The position numbers were made by a program, and so were the translations under genes. This document shows positions 35,773 to 48,800 of a stretch of DNA of 64,000 nt, piece after piece (the first letter of the stretch is position 1; each line of letters begins with the position of its first letter). The stretch covers positions 712,428 to 776,427 of the forward strand of contig JAALGZ010000016.1 of the NCBI GenBank assembly GCA_015227615.1, in the 5' to 3' direction. Source of the DNA: Labyrinthula sp. Ha (lineage: Eukaryota; Sar; Bigyra; Labyrinthulida; Labyrinthulaceae). The notes under the pieces were generated by a model. The model saw nothing but the letters and a program-made list of their open reading frames with translations. It made no database searches and was not told the DNA's origin.

Positions 35773-36374
35773 TTTAATTCAACTTTTAGTTTATATCTTT
35801 TCTTTCTTTGTTTTCGATTTGTTTTGTTAAACGGGTATATTTTGGGAATATCCTTCTTGTCCGTTGAAAAGTTTAAAATACAACTTCATGTCAGTTTTTG
35901 GACCGCAGAAAAACGTAAATGTAGAAAGTTATCGTTAAGTAAACATCAAACTGTAGTTGTATATTAGTATATCAATAGAGTTAATTAACAATTTTCCTAT
36001 TCGATGACGTTGCCATGATTATGATTGAACTTTGGGAAGCTTCCTGAACAAAGTTCATAACATTCTTGGGGATAATGGCATAAAGAACCTTGAGGAGAAA
36101 GTCATGGATATTTCTTCAAATTCCAAAGATATTTTGAGAGAAGAGCAAAGCAGGATGCATGTGATGTTGTCTTTGATATTTTCTAGGATCTTTGAACATT
36201 ATCCAGGCCTTCTGGGCTAAACTTTCTGAGAGCTAAAGAGAGATAACTGATTGCTATGCTGAGCAGGAGTGAACTTGAATAAATGGCTATTTGGTCAAAA
36301 AAATCAAGGAGATATATCTCAGGTTTCTAAGTGTTGGGCGTGATTTCACATTTGATAATGTGATGAACCGTGAT
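35773..36374. other. short intergenic stretch
   Basis: Presumably includes the promoter of the minus-strand gene at 35222-35772. A 62-codon plus-strand frame at 36032-36220 begins with TTG and shows no domain, so it is not called. The 3' end abuts the hAT-type MITE. Confidence 0.45.
36367..36374. repeat. 8-bp target-site duplication, left copy
   Basis: ACCGTGAT directly precedes the MITE and is repeated exactly at 36679-36686 on its other side. Eight base pairs is the hAT-superfamily length. Confidence 0.85.
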
Positions 36375-36678
36375 TAGGGGTGCTGAATGAGGAAAATTCC
36401 TTATTGAGGAATTGAGGATCCTCAGACTCAAACTCACTCAAAGCGAATTCTTGGAGTTTCAAGGATAATTATGGAACTCATTGAGGATTCTAAATTCCTC
36501 AGTCAGTTCCTCAAAAATCCTCAGTCAATTCCCCACTCAGAAATCCTCAATGAGTTGTTCACTCTTTACTTATTCCTCAGTCAAAGCGGCATCGAAACTC
36601 ACTCAGACTCACTCAATCGACGGAAGACTCCTCAATAGCCTGAGTGAGTCCTGATTGAGGACTCATTCAGCACTCCCA
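36375..36678. mobile_element. hAT-type MITE, 304 bp
   Basis: The left end TAGGGGTGCTGAATGAG and the inverse of the right end, TGGGAGTGCTGAATGAG, match at 15 of 17 positions, and the element is flanked by perfect 8-bp duplications ACCGTGAT. TAGGGGTG-like ends with an 8-bp duplication are characteristic of the hAT superfamily. It encodes no protein, so it is a non-autonomous DNA transposon. The interior is unusual: it is filled with short direct and inverted repeats of TCCTCAGTCA, ACTCACTCA and their complements (TGAGTGAGT, TTGAGGA), so much of it can fold on itself. The exact duplication suggests insertion that is not very old. Confidence 0.85.
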
Positions 36679-36686
36679 ACCGTGAT
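36679..36686. repeat. 8-bp target-site duplication, right copy
   Basis: ACCGTGAT directly follows the MITE and is identical to 36367-36374. Confidence 0.85.
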
Positions 36687-39600
36687 GTCGAGACGTTGCC
36701 CTAAATTATTAACACTTAGGAAGTTGAATACCTAAAGATCGTGGAGTAAGCCACAAGTCATTCGAACTGAACTATCCCAGAGACTGTGAGATGTTATTCT
36801 GCAACTCATTAAATCTCGAATGTCGTTATTGTTTCGTTGCTTCAACAGTCGCAGACAGCGTTAATAATGTTATTTCTAACCTTCTTGTTGCCCCTTCTTT
36901 TGTGAAAGTAAATTGAGGTAAATATTATTGTGGTTGGTTTACAGGTTATCCTCTTAGTGTTGTGCTGAAGTTTAATGAAGAATATTAACTGTGTAAGCGA
37001 GTAATAGGACAAGAGAGGTTAACATAATTCATACAAGTTGTAAAACTAACTATTCACCTCCCCCCCTTATTCAAAGTCAGAAACAAGTTTTTTTGATCCA
37101 GTATCAAGAAGTCAGGAAATATGCTGCCCGAAGAAGTGCTGTATCCGAGTAGTTCACATGTTGTTTGAACCTGGAAAAAATACAAGGAAAAGATTTTTCA
37201 AAGAAATTTCTGTGGCGATTGGTGGGCCTTAGGTACGGAAGTTGGTAGATAAAAACACCTAAGAGCCTTTTAGATTGCCTCCAGCTGTTCGCATTTTCAT
37301 GCTGTGGCCCTTAGTTTGGCGATCGCTGTTTCACGCTGTCATACTCTAGTTCTTCAAAAGTATTACCTTTTTACTGTGCTGTGATTTGTAAATACCCGAA
37401 TAAATATCTAATAGTCACAAAGTTTTTTTTTCTTTTGTACCTAATTTTGAAGTTTTCTTGGTTCAAATTAGACTTTAGTAAGAATTGAATATCTTTGCGT
37501 TCACGGAATGGTACACAGGGAAAACTTTGTTTGAATTTAGATATTTCATTTGATCCTTGTGGTAACTAATAGTTATACTATTTTTACTCGAAAAATATTT
37601 TAAGCCAGACACTATGGTCACTAAGAGTTCTGTTTGGGCAAAAATGGCAAAAACCAGAATATGCTTACATAGTCGTTTGGGACTTGCCACGGATTCCCAT
37701 ATTGAGGTATTTGTCACAAAAGTGTTGCACCAATTCGCACAAAATAAGTTTAATTTTTTTCATATTCTTTAAAAATCAAAGAAAAAAGATCATTTGGTCA
37801 AGTAATAATCCAAGATTTTGGTTATGCGAGGCGTTTAGTCTGGATTTTGACAGGGAATTAAGATTAGCTTACTATATAAACTATTGTTAAAAAAATAAAT
37901 ATGAAAACACTAGCACAAATTTAGCATCTTATATATGGATTACATTCATACCATTAGAAATTACTCACTGGTCGAGAACTCAGGAGCCGCTGCCACCAAT
38001 TTGAGTTAGTATTCTCGGTGCAGTAACAAGGTCTAGTAACTGGAGAAGGCAGTTATATGTACATCAATGGGAGTACTCTCTCCAAATTCCAGGAGAATCC
38101 TCAGTTGAAATTTGATTCACAATGATATTTTAAATTGCATCCCAAGTGCAATACTTTCCATTACTCCATTACTCTTTGAATAAAGCCCGAGGAACAGTGT
38201 TAACATTTCTCATAAGTTCATACAACGGATTCTGCAATAATTAACTCTTAGCTCTACTTCCTTTGAAAATTCTGCTTCCATTAAGGAACTATGCTCCACA
38301 ATTTTTTGTAATGGAAATACAAATCAAAATAAACAGTTTTTCTAGAGTACAAGCCAAGTGTCAATGCTGACTTAGAGTATATCCAGATATATTCTACAGA
38401 AAATATATTATTGTTAGGTGGAAATTCTTCAAAAACGGTGCATCATTAGAGCATATACATTTTAGTGAATATTACAGGGCCTTTACACTCGGTATTTGTG
38501 AAGTTTGAAGCCACAGAAAATGCCCCATCCAGAGTATTTTCAGTTTCTTTAGATTAATTTTCACTCAAACATTCTTGTTCTAATAGCTGAGACACTTTGC
38601 AAAAAAGAGGAATACAAGTCATATGGGTAAATTCGATTATGTTGAGTAGACTGAATTTCAGATATTAGATAAGGCTTGATAATATTATGCATAATCTTTG
38701 GCACTAGATTCCCGAGATATGTTTTTTGCGGGAATTCTTTACACATCTTGTGCAAAACTCTCCACAAGATGTAAAGCTCAGTTTCAATCAGCGTGGAAAT
38801 CGTTGGAATAAAATAAGTCAGCATAATTATGCAAGTAGACTACAAAGCTTCTAGTTGAATTGATAAATAAACCTAGGCTTACTGTCATATAAATTTAGGT
38901 TTTCTATGGAGGTTATAAGACTCTATTAACCACAATGAGAACCCCGTTATGATCTGTTTCACACCGCTTGTCACTTCTTAAATACTCCGCAGTCAAACCA
39001 AGACTTAAACTCAGTATTTGAACTATTGTTGCAACAACCATACAATGAGATCCATTTCACTAATAGTGTATTGTCGTAGCTTGGAGAAAAGATCAAAAGA
39101 AATTATTGAATGTAACCACTGCTATAAGAAATTAGATCAAATGTTCAGGATTAGATATTTTTCCAGTATTCCCACTAGATGGGAAAACTAACACATTCTA
39201 TACTTTCCTTACACATTCTTCTTAGTATTTTCAATTGATTAATATTCAAATAGTTGCATAGTATCACTTACAGTACCTTTTATAACCGAATAATAATTTC
39301 CCAGATTCTATGAAGAATAACTAATCTATAACGGTTTTACCACTCAGGTCCATGTAGTAGCAACATAAGAAGTAATATAGGCGCAGATACTGACTCTGGT
39401 ACTTTAACTCTAATACCTGACCCGCGAGATTAGTTGAACAAGAAGATGTCGTATATGAAATAATCAGTTATATTAACAACATTCTATAGCTTAGGAAAAG
39501 TGTTAATTACCTGAATTACTCTTCTTACATAAATGTATATATATATGAACCACAAAATGAAAATTCATAAATTAAGCATAGGGCAATAATTTTTCTTGAA

Positions 39601-42600
39601 CAAAATGGGGGTATGTTTCATTAGGAAGTCTTAAGAAGACCCATCTGATACAGGGGGGTGGTGCTACTGAAAGATGTTACTATCACTTTCCTCTGGTAAT
39701 TGGAGATGTTAAAATATTTCATTATATGTAACAGTAAAAAATTGGTATGTTCGCAGATTTCTGGTAAGTTTTGAAGCAGCTTTGATATTTAGTTTTCTGA
39801 TGAGGAAAGTATGGCAACATATAATACTTTCGGGATGAGATTGAAGAAGGTCCTTTTGTCATTTATTTATAAGTTCCTGGGAAAATGACTTTGATTACTC
39901 TATTATTGCTAGTTCATGTTACTTTGTACATTTCTCAGATTTTGAAGAGAAAGATTAACGGAATACCTGATGTTAATAAGTAGTTTCCAGCATATTCCGT
40001 TTCACATTCTAAATCTCATGGGAACTCTATAATAGTTAGCCAACAATTCGATGCAAAAAAATATAGTCTGTAGCAATTTAAAAAAATGATATTTCACCGC
40101 AAATCCTTACCTAGATCTGGGTTTTATATATGCTAATACTATGTTTTATTTATATTGTAATGAATGTCAATCCGGATAGTTAGTTTCTATAGACTGAATG
40201 TCCATGCAGTCATATTTAGCGATAGTTTAAATGTATAAACATTCAAATATTTTCACTGACTTAACTGGTTTTTTCATTCGTAATACACATTTAGCGAATT
40301 TGCAAGAGGAACTTTTATGGCAAGTGTATTGAAGCCTGGTTCCAATCTTGGAGTGTTTCGATGCATTATTATATTTTGCAATGTAAAAAAATAGGTCACT
40401 AATTGGAAATTAGAGACATACAGTGTAAAACATCCGTTGATGGTTATTTTGTTTTGCTAAATACCAGGGTTTAAGTTTATGTGTGGTGAAAGGGTTAACT
40501 TCAAATAAGAAATCATCTTTAGGCTTTTCAGAAACTCTAAGCAATTATATAGAATTTGCTAAAATTAACCTTGTTATTGTGATCAAGAACGACATTTTCG
40601 AGCAATTAGAACAAACTAATTTTCGAAGTTTCGTCCCATAGTACTTGACTAATTTTTTTAATATAAAGCTCAGAAAAATATCGATTAAAAAGAATTTTTC
40701 TTTAAGAAAGAAAAACAAAAATAAAAGCTGGGTTTGTTTTTGAAGCAGTGACTGGGCTATCGAGATAATTAAAAAATTAAGTACAAAATGGGTGTACTTT
40801 AATTTATATATGAGTTTATTGAAAACATTCTTAGCAAATATTTTTATTTATTAACACGAGCAAGATAGAGTGTAAAATCCTCTAAGTTTCAAGGCTAGCT
40901 AATCTAGTATTATTTGTACTTGTCTTGATAACAGTGAACTTATTACGAGTGGATGGGGTCATGAGACAGAATGAAACTAGCAGAGACATATAATCAATGT
41001 CAAATTAGGAACAAGGTGTGAACCCACCTTAAAGCACCATCCTCACTTTCCGGTTTAGACATGGTTTAGATATATCATTTTATGCAAGCCATTTTGAATT
41101 ATTCAACAATGAAAACACATTAACTTAGTTAATTAGAGACAAAGCAGATAGATATAAAACAAACGGTAAAATTGAGAAAATTATTAACAGAAAGGATCAA
41201 ATAAGGGGCCGGAAAATATCACAATGGTGTGTTCCTGCAAATCAGATGTGGTAATTATATGGTGTTCGTAGCTGTTAGAACAAAATAAACAACGTATGTT
41301 GACTAAGAGCATATCTGTCTCAATTACAAAATATTGCAACTAAAGATAAATTTGAGGTTTACTTGAGACTAAATTATATGAAAATTAGCGTATGGCTAGC
41401 TCTTTTTCAATAATGTTTCCGATGAAGTGGTCTGTTACGAGAAAAAATATTAAATTTGGCCATTATCTGCTAAGAAATGTAGAGTTTGTTCCAAACAGAT
41501 TACGTTTTCGAAGAAAATAGTTTCTTTTGATGGTAAAAGACCAGAACTAACTGTAGGAAGATTTATATAAAAATAGCAATTGTGAATGTTTTGAAATAAT
41601 AACCAGCAAATTATATGAATAAACTGTTAATGAAAACTGGATATCAAATGAAATACCACTTCCTGTATTTTGCACTCTGTACTTATATGTAGTGTAGTCT
41701 TTTAAGTGAAAGATTAGGGCAACGGTAAGTTCATAACACTGAGTCAAGTATTGGAAAGTGAACATAAGAGCTGAAGAGTTCCAGCACAGCGAAAAGATGT
41801 TTACTGGTAGACACAATCCAGAATAAAACTGTTTTGCTCACTATCCAACATGATTCGGGAACCATGAGCATTGCAATCTTAATGTTTTCATTTGATGAGA
41901 ATGACCCGCTACATCGCTCGTCGAAACCACTTTCTAAGTGAGTAGAAACCCAAGCAGTGGCTATGGTTCTTTTCATTATAAGCGAGGACTGCTCGCATAA
42001 AATATTCATACGGCTCTAAAGAGCACCTAGCTTTCCTGATTAAAAAGACAACTTTTAAGCATTCTGCAAGGTGTACCGTCGCGCGATTTCACACTTTAAT
42101 TAAAATCAAGGGTTTTAAGAGAATTTTTCCTGGAGGAATATAGTCAGCCACAATATTTACTGCAAGATTGGGACCATAACATGCTATGTCACTTTAGAGA
42201 CATGTTGATTCGTCAAAATATACAAAAAAACAGAGATTTTCAGAAATACCAACCACAGTTTTTATAGAACTGCAAAATATGAAATAGTATCTTACATACT
42301 TTTTACATGAGACGCATCAAGATCCATTTTTCATGTAGTGTTAGGAGTATGAGTTTGTGGTGTTGAAAGCGAGTAAGCTATTTGTCAATCTAATGATTGA
42401 TATTGATGTTGGATGAACAGAACTGGGTTGAAATTATGCCAAATAGCTTGCTTTCAAATACGGACAAGCTAGCAGAGTTAGATAGGAAAATAAACCATCA
42501 AAGAGGACATTACCAAGCGTATGAAAGGATAGATCAAGCTAATCCAGCATTTTCTTCTGCACTTTGCTTTCAGTGCCTCATCATTTGAGCAAGGGATTGT

Positions 42601-44352
42601 TTCGGTCAAGTCTTGTTTAGTTAGTCTTTGTTGTCACTTATTTCTCTAATTTAATGACAGCGGGTGCTACAAGACAAAACTAGTGTAGAAGATTCATCGC
42701 TTATCCAGACTCCTAATGTGAATGTTTTTCATTTATTTCATATTTTATTTGCTGGTGGTAGCAAATAGATATGATAAGGTGATAAATTTAGACTATGCCT
42801 GAAATTGGAACTGAGAGGCCTGCTTGAAAATTGGGTTCATACTAGATATGACGAAGCAAAATAATGTGTTTGGAGTGCCGTTTATTTGGTAACATACCAT
42901 AGATAATAATCTTTTCTTATTGACTTTGGAGTTTGTTGTGCAGCTATAATATGCTGAAACTCATTGTTTCAAGAAGAAATAGCAGTTATTTATTTGAAAT
43001 TGAACTTTCAAGACTAAAAGAGATATTAGTCTTGTTCTTTGAATGCGCTTAGATGATGATAAAATGGTTGCCGTATTACAAGGGGTGATTAGCTAAATAT
43101 GAACCAAAAATGTAACTCTATACCCAACCACATAGTGGAAAATGTGGTCAAGGAAGCCATACATCTATTATTTTAATACATTTCCCTTTAAATAAAGAAC
43201 TTGTGATATTGCCCTGACTAGGTTTGCTTCTACATACTACCATTAAAAAAGAGAAACACATTTCTGAAAAGTAGTTGTTATGCCGTGGAGCTCTGTATTT
43301 ATTCTTCAAGAACACAGCAAGTATAGTGTTCAACTGTACAACTTACAGAGAAGAATAGAGACATTCTTTGCTAGTTGAACAGCTTCTTGATTTGAACTAT
43401 ATTAGAATAATGGGGTAAATTATGTTGTTCCGAGAATACAACGCATGAAAGTTGAAGCTCAGTTTTAGGAGAAATTTGAATTAACATACATTCGGGATAA
43501 AGTAAGGTTAGCTTCAAATGTTGTTCTTCTCTTACGCTGAAGTTCCTTCTTATAAAGAAAATTGCCTCGACTTTAGCGAAAGCTTTTTAATGTTCAAATT
43601 ACCCGGTATAAGCCAAGAGTAATTATTAGTAAGAGTGGACTCACGGGAAACTGGTTTTGCTTAATGCTTAGTTGAGTCAACTAAAAATGTATTGAAACTT
43701 GCTGCTCAAGTGTTCGCTGTGTAATTTGAAAACAGTTGCTCCACAAAAATGAATTTGAAACTATTGTATTAATTATATTTTAGATTCCGCTAGTTTTCTG
43801 TCAATTAGATGATGGAGAAAGGTCTCAAAGATGAAGCACACTCAACCTAAATTGCTCGCTACGATTTAAACCTCTTGGTTAATATACCTTAGTCTAATGT
43901 TTCAGGTATAATTCTCAAATATAACACTAAGGGGTCTCACTTTTCAAAATTTCACAATTGTTAATTCGTAAGTCATATAGATAACTTTCACAAAAACAAA
44001 GTCTGTCTAGTATTGACTTTTACAAAATTTTCGGTAAGTTCCTTAAATAGTATGTTCCCAATTGGATTATAGTTAATGTACTACAATTCATCAATAAAAT
44101 ATGTACCATTTGTTTTGGGAATATCGCAAGCAAAACCCGAAAGTTGGAGTAATCCTATATTAAAATTAAAAAAAAACTCCGAATATTCTCTACACTGAAT
44201 TATAAGAAGTGCCTATTTCACAGCATAGCTAGTAGAATTATTTCAAAAATTACCAGGTTAATTCAGCCAAAAAAATTGCCAGTAAAGGCCATTTGTACTT
44301 GCAATTCGTGCAACTATCCGTTACTTAAATTTTCATTGGAAAGAAAATTGAA
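36687..44352. other. gene-free stretch, about 7.7 kb
   Basis: The longest desert in the window. No domain or spliced model emerged on either strand. The longest frames are minus-strand ATG frames of 92 codons (41731-42009) and 87 codons (38561-38824), which lack recognisable features and are within what chance allows. No tRNA or repeat array was seen. Confidence 0.55.
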
Positions 44353-45453
44353 ATGAGTGATGAAAAAAATAAGACGACATTCCTAGCTCGAATTCGGAAT
44401 TTTAGAACAAAAAAGTCAAAAGATTTACAAAAATTTAATAAGGATGTTATAACGTTTGATGACTCACTTGAAATTGTGGATTTAAGTGATGCGAAAGACT
44501 ACAGCACACTAGCACCAGGGATTAAGAGTCAACAACGTGGGGTAAATGTAGAAAAGTTGAGAGAAATGCAGAATTATAATAATGGACTTGAAGAAGAGCT
44601 TCGGTTGAATAAGCACAAGTCGGCAATTGAAGTTGCCCGGGAATTTAATAGGAAAAAAAGCGGGAACAAGTTGGGAAATCTGGAACAAAGTTTTCCTCCT
44701 CCACCACCGCTTCCGATTGGGTTTGTGGATGAAGGTCCGATGAATAATTTTTGGAAGAGAAGAGAGAGTAGAAGAAAAACCAGTGGAAATAGTGTTAATC
44801 AGGGGTTTCAGGCGTATTATAGTGACGCGGATGAAGATCAAAAGCAAGTTGTTAAACGAAAGAAGAAAGTTATGAAGAAAAAAAAAAAAAAGAAGAAAAC
44901 AAAGAAGTTTAAGGAGTATAATCATAGATCGAAAGAATATGATCGTGCCATTGTTATTGATGATATTGATAAAGAAACTGTTGAAGAAAACAAGGATAGC
45001 ATTTTCATTTGGGAAGAAAAAGATAGGAAAAAAGAAACTGAGCTTAATTATTCTGCTCTTGATGAATTGGAAGCGCAGTTTGGTCATCTTGATCTGTATG
45101 AAAATTGGGATGAAGAAAGTCTATTTAATGATAGTACAAACGAGTCAAAAGTTAAAAAGGAATCTGTATTGAGTAAGAAACAAAAGTTAGTTAAACAAGA
45201 AAGTGGAATACCAAAAGAGAAGAAGTTATTTTCGGATTTAGAAAGAAAATCTGTGAAAACCATTTTTAAAAGTGATAAAAATAAAAAGAAGAAAATAAAA
45301 AAAGTTCCTTCTACACGTATTCAAAAAACTATAAAGAGATTAAAATCAAGGAAGAACGAAACATCTGGAGATTTGGCTAATCGTCCAAGTATAGTAAAAA
45401 TCAGAGAAGAGAGTAATATAAATCTATTAATTAAAAACTTTCAAAAGGAATAA
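44353..45453 (+). CDS. lysine-rich protein of unknown function with a proline run
   Basis: A 366-residue intronless protein from ATG 44353. I do not recognise a family. The N-terminus is basic (LARIRNFRTKKSK), and a helical segment at about 65-105 (VEKLREMQNYNNGLEEELRLNKHKSAIEVAREFNRKK) precedes FPPPPPLP at 114-121, a motif of the kind bound by EVH1, SH3, WW domains or profilin. A very basic run at about 166-186 (mostly Lys) is nuclear- or nucleolar-signal-like and comes from an A-rich tract near 44870-44900. The middle is acidic (DDIDKETVEENKDSIFIWEEKD), and the C-terminal third is again Lys/Arg-rich. Alternating acidic and basic blocks suggest a largely disordered nuclear or nucleolar protein; that is inference. 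The long antisense frame here is a composition shadow. A copia element is inserted 215 bp after the stop codon. Confidence 0.7.
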   Translation: MSDEKNKTTFLARIRNFRTKKSKDLQKFNKDVITFDDSLEIVDLSDAKDYSTLAPGIKSQQRGVNVEKLREMQNYNNGLEEELRLNKHKSAIEVAREFNRKKSGNKLGNLEQSFPPPPPLPIGFVDEGPMNNFWKRRESRRKTSGNSVNQGFQAYYSDADEDQKQVVKRKKKVMKKKKKKKKTKKFKEYNHRSKEYDRAIVIDDIDKETVEENKDSIFIWEEKDRKKETELNYSALDELEAQFGHLDLYENWDEESLFNDSTNESKVKKESVLSKKQKLVKQESGIPKEKKLFSDLERKSVKTIFKSDKNKKKKIKKVPSTRIQKTIKRLKSRKNETSGDLANRPSIVKIREESNINLLIKNFQKE

Positions 45454-45663
45454 AATCTGGTTGTATTTGAAACGTGATACGTTTTATATTTTTGTTAGGT
45501 TGTGTTTTTTTTCTGGTCTTGTGTTTGGTTCTATATTATATTAATATAAGAATTATAATGTTTTGTATTAATTATTAATACTATATTGGTGCACTTAGTT
45601 CAATACGACCCTTTTAGTGTTGTTCTTTAGAGTATCTGTCGCTTGATCTGGAAGTTTTCAAGA

Positions 45664-45668
45664 CAATG
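45664..45668. repeat. 5-bp target-site duplication, left copy
   Basis: CAATG precedes the 5' LTR and is repeated after the 3' LTR at 49982-49986. Five base pairs is normal for Ty1/copia integration. Confidence 0.8.
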
Positions 45669-45857
45669 TATTTTATGTCCATTGAGAATACTTAGATATG
45701 GGAAACGTCTTAGAGGTGTTCTCCGTTTTCCTCTAAGTAGCGTTATATAAATAGAAGTTACAGAGTCGATATATATATATTGTATTTTTTACCCAAGGAA
45801 GGCAAAACCACCTAAAGTTTAAGTAAGACAAAAATACATACTTTTCTGCAAATAACA
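45669..45857 (+). repeat. 5' LTR of the copia element
   Basis: 189 bp, beginning TATTTTATG and ending AATAACA, matching 49793-49981 at about 93 percent by eye. TATATAAA at 45744-45751 is a likely core promoter element of the LTR. Confidence 0.9.
45744..45751 (+). promoter_or_regulatory. TATA-like element in the 5' LTR
   Basis: TATATAAA, conserved in both LTR copies while the sequence around it has diverged. This is consistent with the family's use of the LTR as promoter. Confidence 0.45.
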
Positions 45858-48800
45858 GGTTAAGAGCCTAAACAATATCCATGACAAACGAAAAGAACTA
45901 CCAAATCCCACGTCTTGAACTCCATGGCGACTTCCACCTCTGGGAGTGGCGTATTCGTTCCTACTTTGTAGAGTTAGGTGTCTGGAACTGGGTCTCCGAA
46001 GGTACAGCGCTAGAAGCGACTGCCAATGAGACAGTCGCCGCCCGAAAAGCGAAGTGCTTAAGAACACTAACGAACTCTATAGATAACAACCTCGCAATCC
46101 ACTTGGTTCATCTCAGTGACGCAAATCAGATATATAAGAAAATAAGACTGATGTTTCTCGGGAACAAAACTGCAGAATCTTTCAAAGTAAATAAGCAACT
46201 TTCTGAGTTAAAATTTGAAGGAAGTTATTATTGGTTGATCAACACCTTTATCCAGCTTACATCAAAACTTGAGAACCTTGGAAATACCCTTGATTACAAA
46301 AACCTTTTACTAATGTTGTTTGATAAATTTCCACAAGGAATGTTTGATTTCTCGTAGAATCAAAAATAAACACTTGAGAACTCTGTTATTGATCGTTTGG
46401 TATTTTATCAGAGAATAGATGCAGTAATGTACTATTTAGTAGAACGTGGGGTAATTAGGCCCAATGAAAAACCCACCATTTATTCTTCCGAGGCACAAAG
46501 TAAGAGATGTCCAATATGCAACCTTACACATAAGAGCTCAAGGTGTCCAAAATCTCATGAATGCGGAAAAAACGGGCACCTACGTAGATATTGTCCGGAC
46601 AGGAGGCATAATACTGGTCAAAACTCCAACAACAGTAGAACTGACCATGCAAATCTAGAAACTAGTGGAAAAACCAAAGCGAGCTTCATTGCTTTTTCAG
46701 CTAAAAAGGAAAATGAATCTTTCTCGAACGTTTTCATCAGAGACTCAGGAGCATCCTACCACTTCTCAGGAGATAAGAATTTGTTCCAATCATTAGAAGA
46801 ATGTGAACCCCAACGGGTTGCAACAGCCAACGGCAACATCTCATGCATCTTTAAAGGAACAATCAGCTTCATTTCTGAGGATGATCGTGAAGTTGAGCTT
46901 AGAGAAGTTTTTTACCATGAAGAAATGCCAAACTTAATTTCAGTTTCTCAATTAAACTCAAAAGGTTTCACTGTTTTATTTGAAAATGAATACTGTGTCG
47001 TAGAAAGCAACACATCAAACTTCTCCATGCAAATCCCAGTTGAACATGGAGTTGCAATTTTACGTTCTAGACCGAATTCAGATTTTGCAGCAACAAATAA
47101 GATATGGCATAATAGGTTGAACCATATTGCAGAAAATAGCATTGACAAACTACAAGAAAAGGTCGGCGGACTTAAATTCGGAGAGAATAAGAATATTTGT
47201 GAGGGATGTGTAAAAGGTAAATTCAACAGGGAGAAACAAAAACATAGTAATTCTGAAACAATCCGAAAACCTCTGGAACTAATTGTAGCCGACTCAATAG
47301 GTACTTTTCCACAAAGTATAGAAGGTTTTGTAGGAGCGTTGGTTTTAACTTGCGCTCAATCAAACTTCTCGTGAACTTTCAGCTTTAAAAACAGATCCGA
47401 AATACCGCAGATAATCATCAAGGATATTAAAAAACTACAAAGACAATTTCCCGGAGAGATAATATATTTTCAAAGCGACAATGCCTTAGAGTTCAAACGG
47501 AATGACCTTATCTCCTTCTTTGATAAAATCGGGATCGAAAGGAGATACTCAATCCCATGTATTTATGAACAAAATGGAAGAGCGGAAGGTAAAAAAAAAC
47601 CTGCTTGTAAAGGCAATCAGAAGTTCACTGAAACAAGCGAACCTTTCTGTTGGTTTTTGGTCGCTAGCTTTACACTCTTCTAACTTTGTACAAAACCGTA
47701 TTTGTGGTGTTCAAAGTGAACACACACCTTATCAAAAACTTATGGACCACTCTCCTGATATTTCAAACGTCAGAATATTCGGCAGTATTGGCTACGCTCA
47801 GGTGAATAAAGAAGCAAGGTCAAAACTGCAAGGTACAGGCGTAAAAGTCAGGTTTGTAAGATACCCTAACCACCATCCAGGTTGGATGGTGATGGACCCT
47901 ATAACTAGAAGAATTTTTCCAATAGTTTCATTAATGTTAGACGAAACTAAATTTTACGACGTAAATAACCCTCAAGAATTCACAGAAGTGATAGAGGTAG
48001 ATACAACTGAGCCAATGAGAGAAATAAATATCTTGCTTGAGAATAACATGACTTTTTCTGAAGAAACTGAGCAAGTAATTATTGAAAACATCCAAGAAAA
48101 CATTGAAGAACAACAAGAAAATTTCCAGCAACTTGAAAAGGAAACTCCTGAAGCACCTTACCTTGATAGAAACTTCAATATCTCTCCTGAAAATATCATC
48201 GAATACAGTCGAAGGAGAACTCAACAAGGAAATGTAGCTCTTGGCTCTGGCAATGAAAAAACTGAGAGAATTATATGCCTCTGAAGACAATGATAAATGG
48301 GTTAGTGCCTACGAAAAAGAATTAGAAGTTTAAGAAAGCATAGGCGAGCTGACTGTTGTTGACAGACCTCAAGGAGTTCAAGTTATACCTTTTCATGAAG
48401 TGTTCGAGTTAAAAAACGGGCCAGACGGCCCTCTTACTAGGCCCAAGGTGCGCCTAACCCCCAGGGGAGATTTCGTAAACGACATAAAACGATACTACTC
48501 CCCGGTAGTTGCACCAGAGTTTATAAAGATGTTCCTTATTATTTGCTGGAGCAGAAACTGGAACATTAGACAGCCTGACGTTACCAGTGTATATCTCTAC
48601 GGTCGTTTAGATAACCCCGTATTTATGCAACTCCCCCAAGGTCACAAAATGAGAACCCATGATAACTCGAAGGTATATAAGTGTGAAGCCAGCATTTATA
48701 GCCTCAAAAAAGTGGTAAGGTTTGGTTCAGAACTATACACACTTTCCTAAAACAGCTGGAATTTCAGGCATCAGTTAATGGAGGAGGAGTTTACCACCTA

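Noticed and set aside
41547-42009. Two overlapping minus-strand frames of 89 and 92 codons
   Set aside because: They lie in different frames over the same DNA with no domain; the composition is not clearly coding.
44509-45087. A 192-codon minus-strand frame
   Set aside because: It is the antisense of the Lys/Glu-rich coding sequence; its Phe/Ile/Leu-rich product is a composition artefact.
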